Below, piece by piece: positions 1 to 8,353 of a stretch of DNA of 64,000 nucleotides. The stretch covers positions 3,224,001 to 3,288,000 of the forward strand of contig NZ_CP080095.1 in assembly GCF_019428685.1 (NCBI RefSeq), given 5' to 3'. The first letter of the stretch is position 1. Each line of letters begins with the position of its first letter. Source of the DNA: Paraburkholderia edwinii (GTDB lineage Bacteria > Pseudomonadota > Gammaproteobacteria > Burkholderiales > Burkholderiaceae). The notes under the pieces were generated by a model that was not told the DNA's origin, ran no database searches, and was given only the letters and a program-made list of their open reading frames with translations. Both the position numbers and the translations under genes were made by a program.

Positions 1-18
1 CGCCGCGCACCGCAAAAA

Positions 19-1707
19 TCAAAGAATGACCCGCCGGAAGTCGCCGAGGATCGAACTCAGATACGCGTTAAAGCGCGCCGCTTCCGCGCCGTCGATGACC
101 CGGTGATCGTACGACAGCGACAACGGCAGCGTGAGGCGCGGCACGAACTGCTTGCCGTCCCACACCGGCTTCATGAAGCTGCGCGACAAACCGAGAATCG
201 CGACTTCGGGTGCGTTGATAATCGGCGTGAAATGCGTGCCGCCGATGCCGCCCAGCGACGAAATCGAGAACGAACCGCCTTGCATCTGCTCGGGCTTCAG
301 CTTTCCGTCGCGCGCGAGCTTCGACAGTTCCGTCATTTCCTTCGCGATATCGACGAGACCCTTCTTGTCCGCATCGCGAATCACCGGCACGACGAGACCG
401 TTCGGCGTATCGGCCGCGAAGCCGATATGGAAATACTGCTTGTAGACGAGATTGTCGCCGTCCAGGCTCGTATTGAAGGTCGGGAATTTCTTCAGTGCCG
501 CGACGACTGCCTTGATCACGAACGCGAGCATCGTGAACTTCACGCCCGCCTTTTCGTTTTCCTTGTTCAGTTGCACGCGCAACGCTTCGAGCTCCGTAAT
601 ATCCGCTTCGTCGTTGTTCGTGACGTGCGGAATCATCACCCAATTGCGATGCAGGTTCGCGCCCGATATCTTCTTGATGCGCGAGAGCGGCTTCGGGTCG
701 ATCGGACCGAACTTCGTGAAATCGATCTTCGGCCACGGCAGCAGATTCAGTTCGCCGCCGCCGGCCGGCGCGCCCGCGGCAGCAGCCGGAGCCGCGCGCT
801 GGCCCGTCATCACGCCCTTGACGAACTGCGTCACGTCATCTTGCGTGATACGGCCTTTCGGGCCCGAGCCCTGCACACGCGCCACATCGACGCCAAGTTC
901 GCGCGCGAACTTGCGCACCGACGGCGACGCGTGACTCGGGCGATACGCACCGCCTTCGCCGGCCGGGATCACCGGCGCCTGCGCAAGCGCAGACGGCTGC
1001 GCGGCAGCGGGTGCCGCCGCCGGCTTTTGCGGCGCATCGGACGGCGCTTCCGCCGGCTTCTGCGCGGCTGCGGCGGCAGGCGCAGCCGCCGGTGCCGCCC
1101 CAGCGCCCGCGCCTTCGATCAATACGATCACCGTGCCTTCGGACACGTTGTCGCCTACCTTGACCTTGATTTCCTTGACCACGCCGGCGGCCGGGCTCGG
1201 CACATCCATCGTCGCCTTGTCCGATTCGAGCGTGATCAGCGACTGTTCCTTCTCGACGCGGTCGCCGACCTTCACGGCGATCTCGATAACCGGCACGTCC
1301 TTGTAGTCGCCGATATCGGGCACCTTCACTTCCTGCACGGCGCCACCGCCCGCAGCAGCAGCGGCAGGAGCCGCGGCGGGTGCGGGTGCGGCGGCCGGAG
1401 CAGCAGCGGGTGCAGCGGCACCGTTACCCTGCGAAGCAGCCGGCTTCGACGGCGCGGCGCCCGCGCCTTCACCGTCGACGATGACGATCACCGTGCCTTC
1501 CGACACGTTATCGCCCACCTTGACCTTGACTTCCTGGACGACGCCGGACACCGAACTCGGCACGTCCATCGTCGCCTTGTCGGATTCCAGCGTCACCAGT
1601 GACTGCTCTTTCTCGACGGTATCACCCGCCTTCACCAGCACCTCGATTACAGGAATGTCCTTGTAATCGCCGATGTCCGGCACCTTGACTTCGATCGCTT
1701 GGCTCAT
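19..1707 (-). CDS. aceF: Pyruvate dehydrogenase E2 (dihydrolipoamide acetyltransferase)
   Basis: Acetyl-transferring core of the pyruvate dehydrogenase complex: it moves acetyl groups from E1 to CoA through lipoyl-lysine arms in the cytoplasm. The 562-aa product has two nearly identical lipoyl domains (about residues 3-76 and 124-198), each with the ESDKA lipoylation motif (Lys44 and Lys164). Ala/Pro-rich swinging linkers follow, then a peripheral subunit-binding domain (about 257-297) and a catalytic acetyltransferase domain ending in DHRVIDG (His535, Asp539). The start ATG has a GGAG 11 nt upstream. It lies 81 bp downstream of aceE on the same strand, so the two are probably cotranscribed; any lpd partner would lie off the left edge of the window. 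Very confident. Confidence 0.97.
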   Translation of the reverse strand: MSQAIEVKVPDIGDYKDIPVIEVLVKAGDTVEKEQSLVTLESDKATMDVPSSVSGVVQEVKVKVGDNVSEGTVIVIVDGEGAGAAPSKPAASQGNGAAAPAAAPAAAPAPAAAPAAAAAGGGAVQEVKVPDIGDYKDVPVIEIAVKVGDRVEKEQSLITLESDKATMDVPSPAAGVVKEIKVKVGDNVSEGTVIVLIEGAGAGAAPAAAPAAAAAQKPAEAPSDAPQKPAAAPAAAQPSALAQAPVIPAGEGGAYRPSHASPSVRKFARELGVDVARVQGSGPKGRITQDDVTQFVKGVMTGQRAAPAAAAGAPAGGGELNLLPWPKIDFTKFGPIDPKPLSRIKKISGANLHRNWVMIPHVTNNDEADITELEALRVQLNKENEKAGVKFTMLAFVIKAVVAALKKFPTFNTSLDGDNLVYKQYFHIGFAADTPNGLVVPVIRDADKKGLVDIAKEMTELSKLARDGKLKPEQMQGGSFSISSLGGIGGTHFTPIINAPEVAILGLSRSFMKPVWDGKQFVPRLTLPLSLSYDHRVIDGAEAARFNAYLSSILGDFRRVIL

Positions 1708-1788
1708 TTGTTTTGTGTCTCCAGGGCCGAGCGCACCCCGCCCGACATCGAAAGCGGAGTGCGCACGACGTCGCCGGAAGGCGACGAG

Positions 1789-4488
1789 TTAGACGGTCAT
1801 CGGGTTGGGTTTGGACGGGTCGAGGTTGTACTTCTTCAGCGCGTCGGCCACGACCTTGCGCTCAATCGTACCCTCATCGGCAAGCGCATTCAGCGCTGCC
1901 ACGGTGACCCAGTAGCGGTCGACTTCGAAGAAGTGACGCAGCTGTTCGCGCGTATCCGAACGGCCGAAACCGTCGGTGCCGAGCACGACGAAGCGCTGCG
2001 GCACGAACGCGCGGATCTGCTCGGTCAGCGCGCGAACATAGTCGGTCGACGCGATCACCGGGCCCTTCGCACCCTTGAGCAGCTTCTCGACGTGCGAGAG
2101 CTTCTTTTCTTCAGTCGGATGCAGCAGGTTCCAGCGCTGCACTTCATGGCCTTCGCGCGCGAGTTCGGTGAAGCTCGGCACGCTCCAGAGGTCCGCAGCG
2201 ACGCCCCAGTCGTTCTTCAGCAGGTCGGCAGCGGCGATCACTTCGTTGAAGATCGTGCCCGCGCCCATCAGTTGCACGCGCGGCGCCTTTGCATCGCCCT
2301 CGGCCTTGCGGAACGCGTACATGCCCTTGATGATGTCCGCCGCCACGCCGTCACCCTGCGGAATCGCCGGATGCTCGTAGTTTTCGTTCATCACCGTCAG
2401 GTAATAGAACACGTCCTCCTGCTCCTGCACCATCCGGCGCAGGCCGTCCTGAATGATCACCGCGAGCTCGTAGCCGAAGGTCGGGTCGTAGTTGATGCAG
2501 TTCGGAATCGACGACGCCCACAGCAGCGAGTGGCCGTCTTCATGCTGCAGACCTTCGCCGTTCAGCGTCGTGCGGCCCGCCGTGCCGCCGAGCAGGAAGC
2601 CGCGCGAGCGCATGTCGCCGGCCGCCCACGCGAGGTCGCCGACGCGCTGGAAGCCGAACATCGAGTAGTAGATGTAGAACGGGATCATGATCTCGTTGTG
2701 CGTCGAGTACGACGTCGCCGCCGCGATCCAGTCCGACATGCCGCCTGCTTCGTTGATCCCTTCCTGCAGGATCTGGCCGGTTTCCGACTCCTTGTAGAAC
2801 ATCAGCTGGTCGGAATCTTCCGGCACATACTTCTGGCCGTCCTGATTCCAGATGCCGATCTGGCGGAACAGACCTTCCATGCCGAAGGTGCGCGACTCAT
2901 CAGGCACGATCGGCACCACACGCTTGCCGAGCGCCTTGTCCTTCAACAGGATGTTCAGGATCCGCACGAACGCCATCGTCGTCGAGATTTCGCGGCCTTC
3001 GCCGGTGCCCTTCAGCAGCGGCTCGAACACGGCGAGTTCCGGCACCGGCAGCGATTCCGCCTTCTGGCGGCGCGCCGGCAGATAACCGCCGAGTTCCTGG
3101 CGGCGGGCACGCATGTACTCGAGTTCCTTCGAGCCTTCCTCGAACTTCAGATAGGGGATGTGCGCAATCTCTTCGTCGGCGATCGGCAGACGGAACTGGT
3201 CGCGGAACGCCTTCAGCGCTTCCACCTGCATCTTCTTCTGCTGGTGCGTGATGTTCATCGCCTGGCCGGCTTCGCCCATCCCGTAGCCCTTGATCGTCTT
3301 CGCGAGGATCACGGTCGGCTGGTTCTTCGCCTCGGTTGCCGCCTTGTATGCCGCGAAGATCTTGTGCGGGTCGTGGCCGCCGCGGTTCAGATTCCAGATG
3401 TCGTCGTCGGACCAGTCCGCGACCAGCGCCTTCAGTTCCGGCGTATTGAAGAAGTGCTCGCGCACGAAGGCGCCCGACTCCGACTTGTACGTCTGATATT
3501 CGCCGTCGACGACTTCCATCATGCGGCGCATCAGCGCGCCCGACTTGTCGCGCGCGAAGAGCGCATCCCAGCGGCTGCCCCAGACGACCTTGATCACGTT
3601 CCAGCCGGCGCCACGGAATTCGCTTTCGAGTTCCTGGATGATTTTGCCGTTGCCGCGCACCGGACCATCGAGGCGCTGCAGGTTGCAGTTGATCACGAAC
3701 ACGAGGTTGTCCAGACGCTCGCGGCCGGCCATGCCGATCGCGCCGAGCGATTCCGGTTCATCGGTTTCGCCGTCGCCGAGGAAGGCCCAGACCTTGCGGC
3801 CTTCAGTCTTCGCGATACCGCGCGCCTGCAGGTACTTCATGAAGCGCGCCTGATAGATGGCCATGATCGGGCCGAGGCCCATCGACACGGTCGGGAACTG
3901 CCAGAAGTCCGGCATCAGCCACGGGTGCGGATATGACGAGATGCCCTGGCCGCCGACTTCCTGGCGGAAATTGTCGACCTGCTGGTCCGATAGGCGGCCG
4001 AGCAGGAACGCGCGCGAGTAGACGCCCGGCGACGAGTGACCTTGCACGAACACGAGGTCGCCGCCGTGATCGGCGGAAGGCGCATGCCAGAAATGGTTGA
4101 AGCCGACGTCGTACAGCGTGGCCGCCGAGGCGAATGAAGCGATATGGCCGCCGACGTTGGTGTCCTTGCCCGCGCGCAGCACCATTGCCATGGCGTTCCA
4201 GCGCGTGTACGAGCGGATACGGTGTTCGACATCCTGGTCGCCGGGAATTTTGGCCTGATTGGCGACCGGAATCGTGTTGATGTAGGGGGTATTGGCGGAG
4301 AACGGCAGATGTTCGCCATGCACACGCGCGAATTCGATCTGCTTTTCGATCAGGTAGTGAGCACGGTTCGGGCCCACAGCAGAAATCACGCCATCCAGCG
4401 CTTCGAGCCATTCAGCCGTTTCTTGCGGATCGCTGTCGTCTTTCGAATCAGCGACATACTTCAGTACTTCGTCGGGTACAGCGGACAT
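1789..4488 (-). CDS. aceE: Pyruvate dehydrogenase E1 component, homodimeric type
   Basis: Thiamine-diphosphate enzyme that decarboxylates pyruvate and acetylates the lipoyl arm of E2. At 899 aa it has the normal length of the single-chain proteobacterial E1 (E. coli AceE is about 887). The N-terminal part reads as AceE (SADHGGDLVFVQGHSSPG segment), and the ThDP/magnesium motif GDGETDEPES followed by NLVFVINCNLQ is visible in the first third. The start ATG is preceded by AGGAG at a 6-nt spacing. It heads the aceE-aceF unit and is divergently transcribed from a PAS histidine kinase 275 bp away; the shared upstream region contains an imperfect palindrome (4619-4635). Confidence 0.98.
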   Translation of the reverse strand: MSAVPDEVLKYVADSKDDSDPQETAEWLEALDGVISAVGPNRAHYLIEKQIEFARVHGEHLPFSANTPYINTIPVANQAKIPGDQDVEHRIRSYTRWNAMAMVLRAGKDTNVGGHIASFASAATLYDVGFNHFWHAPSADHGGDLVFVQGHSSPGVYSRAFLLGRLSDQQVDNFRQEVGGQGISSYPHPWLMPDFWQFPTVSMGLGPIMAIYQARFMKYLQARGIAKTEGRKVWAFLGDGETDEPESLGAIGMAGRERLDNLVFVINCNLQRLDGPVRGNGKIIQELESEFRGAGWNVIKVVWGSRWDALFARDKSGALMRRMMEVVDGEYQTYKSESGAFVREHFFNTPELKALVADWSDDDIWNLNRGGHDPHKIFAAYKAATEAKNQPTVILAKTIKGYGMGEAGQAMNITHQQKKMQVEALKAFRDQFRLPIADEEIAHIPYLKFEEGSKELEYMRARRQELGGYLPARRQKAESLPVPELAVFEPLLKGTGEGREISTTMAFVRILNILLKDKALGKRVVPIVPDESRTFGMEGLFRQIGIWNQDGQKYVPEDSDQLMFYKESETGQILQEGINEAGGMSDWIAAATSYSTHNEIMIPFYIYYSMFGFQRVGDLAWAAGDMRSRGFLLGGTAGRTTLNGEGLQHEDGHSLLWASSIPNCINYDPTFGYELAVIIQDGLRRMVQEQEDVFYYLTVMNENYEHPAIPQGDGVAADIIKGMYAFRKAEGDAKAPRVQLMGAGTIFNEVIAAADLLKNDWGVAADLWSVPSFTELAREGHEVQRWNLLHPTEEKKLSHVEKLLKGAKGPVIASTDYVRALTEQIRAFVPQRFVVLGTDGFGRSDTREQLRHFFEVDRYWVTVAALNALADEGTIERKVVADALKKYNLDPSKPNPMTV

Positions 4489-4618
4489 GCTCGTCTCCTG
4501 GATATAGAGGAACGCTCGTGAGTGGACGACGCGGACGAGACACGGCCGCGGCAGTTTCGGCCGATTTTAATGATGCCCACGAGGTCCACGCAACAAAAAT
4601 TTTCGAATTGCGAGATGC

Positions 4619-4635
4619 TTTCTCATAATGCGGAA
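4619..4635. promoter_or_regulatory. Imperfect palindrome between aceE and the kinase gene
   Basis: Seventeen bases, TTTCTCATAATGCGGAA, centred on CAT-A-ATG; most but not all positions pair across the centre. It lies 131 bp upstream of the aceE start and 129 bp upstream of the kinase start, in the only AT-richer part of the divergent region. Such a site could bind a dimeric regulator of pyruvate dehydrogenase, but no regulator can be named. Weak call. Confidence 0.25.
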
Positions 4636-4763
4636 AATTGTTGCGGCGCACCCTGGTTTGACTGCCCATCTGCTGGTACGTCGAGTAGTTTGCTCCTGTT
4701 AATGTGACTTTCGCCGCTTTTCTGCGCGATTTCGCACGGACCTGCTGCGCTACAATGCGGTCC

Positions 4764-7280
4764 ATGTTGACCGATCGGCTTTTCGCACGTTCGGCGCGGC
4801 CGTCCGGTTCGCCGGCGGATACGTCGCCGTCCCGCTGGCACCACGGACCGTGGTGGTCGAATTCCTATTTGCTGACGCCACTGCTGTCGATCCTGGTGTT
4901 CCTCGTCGTAATGAGCCTCATCTTGTGGAGTCTCAACCGGCGCGAGCAGCAGCAGCAGGAAGACACGCTGTATCGCAATGTCGCGTGGGCGCAGCAGCAG
5001 ATCCGGCTTTCCATGACAGGCGCGCAGGAACAGATTCAGGCGTTGTCGCGCGATCTCGTCACTGGGCGCGCGGACCCGCATTCCTTCCAGGTTTCCACCG
5101 CCGACATCATGCAGGGGCATCCCGAGATCCTCTACATGAACTGGTACACGTCCGAGCTGCAGCCGCGCTGGCCGAACACACCGCTGCCGGTGCTGGGCCA
5201 GCGCCTCGCCAAACCGAACGACCAGCAGATGGACGAGGCCGTCAAAGCCGCGTTCAACGAAGCGCGCACGACGCGCAGGCAGGTCTATTCGCCGCTCCTC
5301 TACGACGATCTCGGCAACGGCTACATCACACTGCAAACGCCGGTTTATCGCGACCGCGAGTTTCTCGGCAGCATCGCCGCGGTGTTCTCGGTCGAAGGCA
5401 TGTTGAAGCGCGACATTCCGCCCGAGCTGTCCGCGAAGTACAAGATCTCGATCATCGATATCAACAACCGCGAGCTCGCCACCACGTCGACGCGCCCTCG
5501 CCTGCCGCGCGACGCGTACTACGATCTGCCGCTCGACCCGCCGGGCCAGGGCATTTCGGTACGCGTCTACGCCTACCCGCAGATGACGAACTTCACGAAC
5601 AACACGCTCGTGTGGCTCGTCGCGGGTCTGTCGTGCTTCGTGCTGTGGAGCCTGTGGAGTTTGTGGAAACACACGCGGCAGCGCTTCGAGGCGCAACAGG
5701 CGCTCTATGCCGAAGCGTTCTTCCGGCGCGCGATGGAAAACTCGGTGCTGATCGGCATGCGCGTGCTCGATATGCACGGCCGCATCACGCACGTGAACCC
5801 GGCGTTTTGCCGCATGACGGGCTGGGACGAAATCGACCTCGTCGGCAAGACCGCGCCGTTCCCGTACTGGCCGCGCGATTCGTATCCGGAGATGCAGCGC
5901 CAGCTCGACATGACCTTGCGCGGCAAGGCGCCGTCGTCGGGTTTCGAATTGCGCGTGCGGCGTAAAGACGGGTCGCTGTTTCACGCACGGCTGTATGTAT
6001 CGCCGCTGATCGATAGCTCCGGGCGTCAGACCGGCTGGATGTCGTCGATGACCGACATCACCGAACCGAAGCGCGCGCGCGAGGAACTCGCTGCCGCGCA
6101 CGAACGGTTCACCACGGTGCTCGAAAGCCTCGACGCCGCGGTGTCCGTGCTCGCCGCCGACGAAGCCGAACTGCTGTTCGCGAACCGCTACTACCGGCAC
6201 CTGTTCGGCATCCGCCCGGACGGCCATCTGGAACTGGCGGGCGGCGGCGGCTTCGACAGCTCGCAGGCGTCGTCCGATTCGATCGACATGGTCGACACGT
6301 ATGCGGGGCTGCCCGCCGCCGCGCTGACCGAAAGCACGGCCGATGCGCAGGAAGTGTATGTGCAAGGCATACAGAAGTGGTTCGAAGTGCGGCGCCAGTA
6401 CATTCAGTGGGTCGACGGCCATCTTGCGCAGATGCAGATCGCAACCGACATCACCACCCGCAAGCAGGCGCAGGAACTCGCGCGCCAGCAGGACGAGAAA
6501 CTGCAGTTCACGAGCCGCCTGATGACGATGGGCGAAATGGCGTCGTCGCTGGCGCACGAACTCAACCAGCCGCTCGCCGCGATCAACAACTATTGCTCTG
6601 GCGCGGTTGCGCTGGTTAAATCTGGGCGGACAACTCCCGACAATCTGCTGCCGGTGCTGGAAAAGACCGCACAGCAGGCGGTACGGGCCGGCATGATCAT
6701 CAGGCGGATCCGTGAATTCGTGAAACGCAGCGAACCGAAACGCCAGGCAACCCGCGTCGCCGATATCGTCGCCGATGCGGTCGGGCTGGCCGAACTCGAG
6801 GCCCGCAAGCGCCGCATTCGCATCGTCACCGATATCCGCTCGCGGCTGCCCGTCATCTACGTCGATCCGGTGCTGATCGAGCAGGTGCTCGTGAACCTGC
6901 TGAAGAACGGCGCCGAAGCGATGCACGATGCGCGGCCCGATGCGGTCGATCCGGTGATTCGCGTGATCGCGCGGCTCGAGGCGGGCAATGTATGCATCAG
7001 CGTCGTCGACCAGGGTCCCGGTGTCGACGAAGCGACCGCCGAGCATCTGTTTGAACCGTTTTACAGCACGAAGTCGGACGGCATGGGCATGGGCCTCAAT
7101 ATCTGCCGGTCGATTATCGAGTCTCACCGCGGCCGCCTGTGGGTGGTGAACAACGTCGAAGCGGACGGCCACATCACCGGTGCCACTTTCCACTGCAGTC
7201 TGCCCATCGGCGAACCCGACGGCCCGAGCAACGGCGGGCACGAGGCGCCGACACCACAAACCGTTACGGGAGAGCTATGA
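4764..7280 (+). CDS. Membrane PAS-domain sensor histidine kinase (FixL/DctB-like)
   Basis: Sensor of a two-component system, about 838 aa. There are two membrane segments: one near residues 32-52 (LLTPLLSILVFLVVMSLILW) and one ending in a Trp/Leu-rich run near residue 300. They flank a periplasmic sensor region. A PAS domain follows (ENSVLIGMRVLDMHGRITHV), then a second PAS-like segment, then HisKA with the phospho-acceptor in SSLAHELNQPL (about His598) and an HATPase domain ending in GMGMGLNICRSIIES. The start is uncertain: in-frame ATGs lie at 4755 and 4764, neither with a clear ribosome-binding site, and a TACAAT hexamer sits at 4751-4756. The stop overlaps the regulator start (ATGA), so the pair is coupled. 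The stimulus is unknown; divergence from aceEF hints at central carbon control. Confidence 0.88.
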   Translation: MLTDRLFARSARPSGSPADTSPSRWHHGPWWSNSYLLTPLLSILVFLVVMSLILWSLNRREQQQQEDTLYRNVAWAQQQIRLSMTGAQEQIQALSRDLVTGRADPHSFQVSTADIMQGHPEILYMNWYTSELQPRWPNTPLPVLGQRLAKPNDQQMDEAVKAAFNEARTTRRQVYSPLLYDDLGNGYITLQTPVYRDREFLGSIAAVFSVEGMLKRDIPPELSAKYKISIIDINNRELATTSTRPRLPRDAYYDLPLDPPGQGISVRVYAYPQMTNFTNNTLVWLVAGLSCFVLWSLWSLWKHTRQRFEAQQALYAEAFFRRAMENSVLIGMRVLDMHGRITHVNPAFCRMTGWDEIDLVGKTAPFPYWPRDSYPEMQRQLDMTLRGKAPSSGFELRVRRKDGSLFHARLYVSPLIDSSGRQTGWMSSMTDITEPKRAREELAAAHERFTTVLESLDAAVSVLAADEAELLFANRYYRHLFGIRPDGHLELAGGGGFDSSQASSDSIDMVDTYAGLPAAALTESTADAQEVYVQGIQKWFEVRRQYIQWVDGHLAQMQIATDITTRKQAQELARQQDEKLQFTSRLMTMGEMASSLAHELNQPLAAINNYCSGAVALVKSGRTTPDNLLPVLEKTAQQAVRAGMIIRRIREFVKRSEPKRQATRVADIVADAVGLAELEARKRRIRIVTDIRSRLPVIYVDPVLIEQVLVNLLKNGAEAMHDARPDAVDPVIRVIARLEAGNVCISVVDQGPGVDEATAEHLFEPFYSTKSDGMGMGLNICRSIIESHRGRLWVVNNVEADGHITGATFHCSLPIGEPDGPSNGGHEAPTPQTVTGEL

Positions 7281-7921
7281 ACACCCCAGTCACCACACAG
7301 GAAACCGTGTTTGTCGTCGACGACGACGAGGCGGTGCGAGACTCGCTGCGCTGGCTGCTGGAAGCGAACGGTTATCGCGTTCAGTGCTTTTCGAGCGCCG
7401 AGCAGTTTATCGAGGCGTGGCAGCCGCATCAGCATCCGGGGCAGATCGCGTGTCTGATCCTCGACGTGCGCATGTCGGGCATGAGCGGACTTGAATTGCA
7501 GGAGCGGCTGATCGCGGACAACACCTTGCTGCCGATCATCTTCGTGACGGGTCACGGCGACGTGCCGATGGCCGTCTCGACGATGAAAAAAGGCGCGTTG
7601 GATTTCATCGAGAAGCCGTTCGACGAAGCGGAACTGCGCAAGCTCGTCGAGCGCATGCTCGACAAGGCGCGCAGCGAAAGCACCAGCGTGCAGCAGCAGC
7701 GCGCCGCAGCCGAACGTCTCGGCAAGCTCACCGCGCGCGAGCATCAGGTGCTCGAGCGGATTATCGCGGGGCGCCTCAACAAGCAGATCGCCGACGATCT
7801 CGGCATCAGCATCAAGACCGTCGAAGCGCACCGGGCGAACATCATGGAAAAGCTCAATGTGAATACGGTCGCTGACCTACTGCGCCTCGCGCTGTCGAAC
7901 AAGCCGCAGCAGGCGCAGTAA
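7277..7921 (+). CDS. FixJ/NarL-type response regulator
   Basis: Cytoplasmic DNA-binding partner of the upstream kinase, 214 aa. The receiver domain shows VVDDDEAVRDSL, phospho-acceptor Asp63 in LILDVRMSGMSG, and the conserved Thr/Lys positions (FVTGHG, FIEKPFD). A C-terminal LuxR-type helix-turn-helix follows (LTAREHQVLERIIAGRLNKQIADDLGISIKTVEAHR). This start was chosen over the longer open frame because it gives a complete receiver domain and a 4-bp ATGA overlap with the kinase. The gene ends 48 bp before a strong intrinsic terminator. Target genes cannot be read from the sequence; the divergent aceE promoter is an obvious candidate. Confidence 0.93.
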   Translation: MNTPVTTQETVFVVDDDEAVRDSLRWLLEANGYRVQCFSSAEQFIEAWQPHQHPGQIACLILDVRMSGMSGLELQERLIADNTLLPIIFVTGHGDVPMAVSTMKKGALDFIEKPFDEAELRKLVERMLDKARSESTSVQQQRAAAERLGKLTAREHQVLERIIAGRLNKQIADDLGISIKTVEAHRANIMEKLNVNTVADLLRLALSNKPQQAQ

Positions 7922-7969
7922 CGCCGGCGCCTGAGCGCTAGTTTTTCCTCATTTCTGCGCTGTAACGAA

Positions 7970-7992
7970 GCGGGCCACAGGCCCGCTTTTCT
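7970..7992 (+). terminator. Intrinsic terminator after the two-component operon
   Basis: Perfect 7-bp stem GCGGGCC/GGCCCGC with a 3-nt ACA loop, followed by TTTTCTTTT. It is placed 48 bp after the response-regulator stop. Confidence 0.9.
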
Positions 7993-8178
7993 TTTGCCTC
8001 TTCCTTTTCCCTTCTCTCTTGCACTCTTCTTTTTTTCGCTCGCGCCAATTCATTAGCTATCCAAACATACTGCGCATCGCGTCGACACCTTGCTTAACAA
8101 ATGCGCGATAGATATGAGCAGCGCAGGCGAACGTTTTGGCATATCAGGAGTGGAACGTAAAACTTGGTGCCGTATTCA

Positions 8179-8207
8179 TTGACAGTGCTGCCTTTGGCCC
8201 CTAATTT
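8179..8207 (+). promoter_or_regulatory. Candidate sigma-70 promoter for the DUF3300-DUF2950 unit
   Basis: A consensus -35 TTGACA (8179-8184) is separated by 17 bp from a weak -10 TAATTT (8202-8207). It would give a 5' leader of about 140 nt before the DUF3300 start. Confidence 0.45.
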
Positions 8208-8353
8208 TAAATATTCCCTCATCTTCAGGAATGCCTCATGATTGACCGGCATCATGCCGCAGCACTTCGCTCTGCCGTACCCTGTTCAATTACGCAGCGT
8301 CGCCTTCTGCTTCAACGTCCGCTTCTTCGTGACCACGCAAGGAGGACATGAAC

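Larger units (their letters stand above)
7922..8353 (+). other. Intergenic region upstream of the DUF3300 gene
   Basis: About 430 bp, more AT-rich than the flanks. It holds the terminator of the two-component operon, a candidate promoter at 8179-8207 and a strong ribosome-binding site at 8339-8345. I see no gene in it. Confidence 0.6.

Noticed and set aside
103..1602. Long plus-strand frame opposite aceF
   Set aside because: Arg/His-rich translation typical of an antisense shadow of a GC-rich gene; aceF is unambiguous.
1699..3936. 745-aa plus-strand frame opposite aceE
   Set aside because: Shadow of aceE; no family resemblance and composition of antisense frames.
4623..7259. 878-aa minus-strand frame opposite the histidine kinase
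   Set aside because: Arg/His/Asp-rich antisense shadow; the kinase domains on the plus strand are clear.
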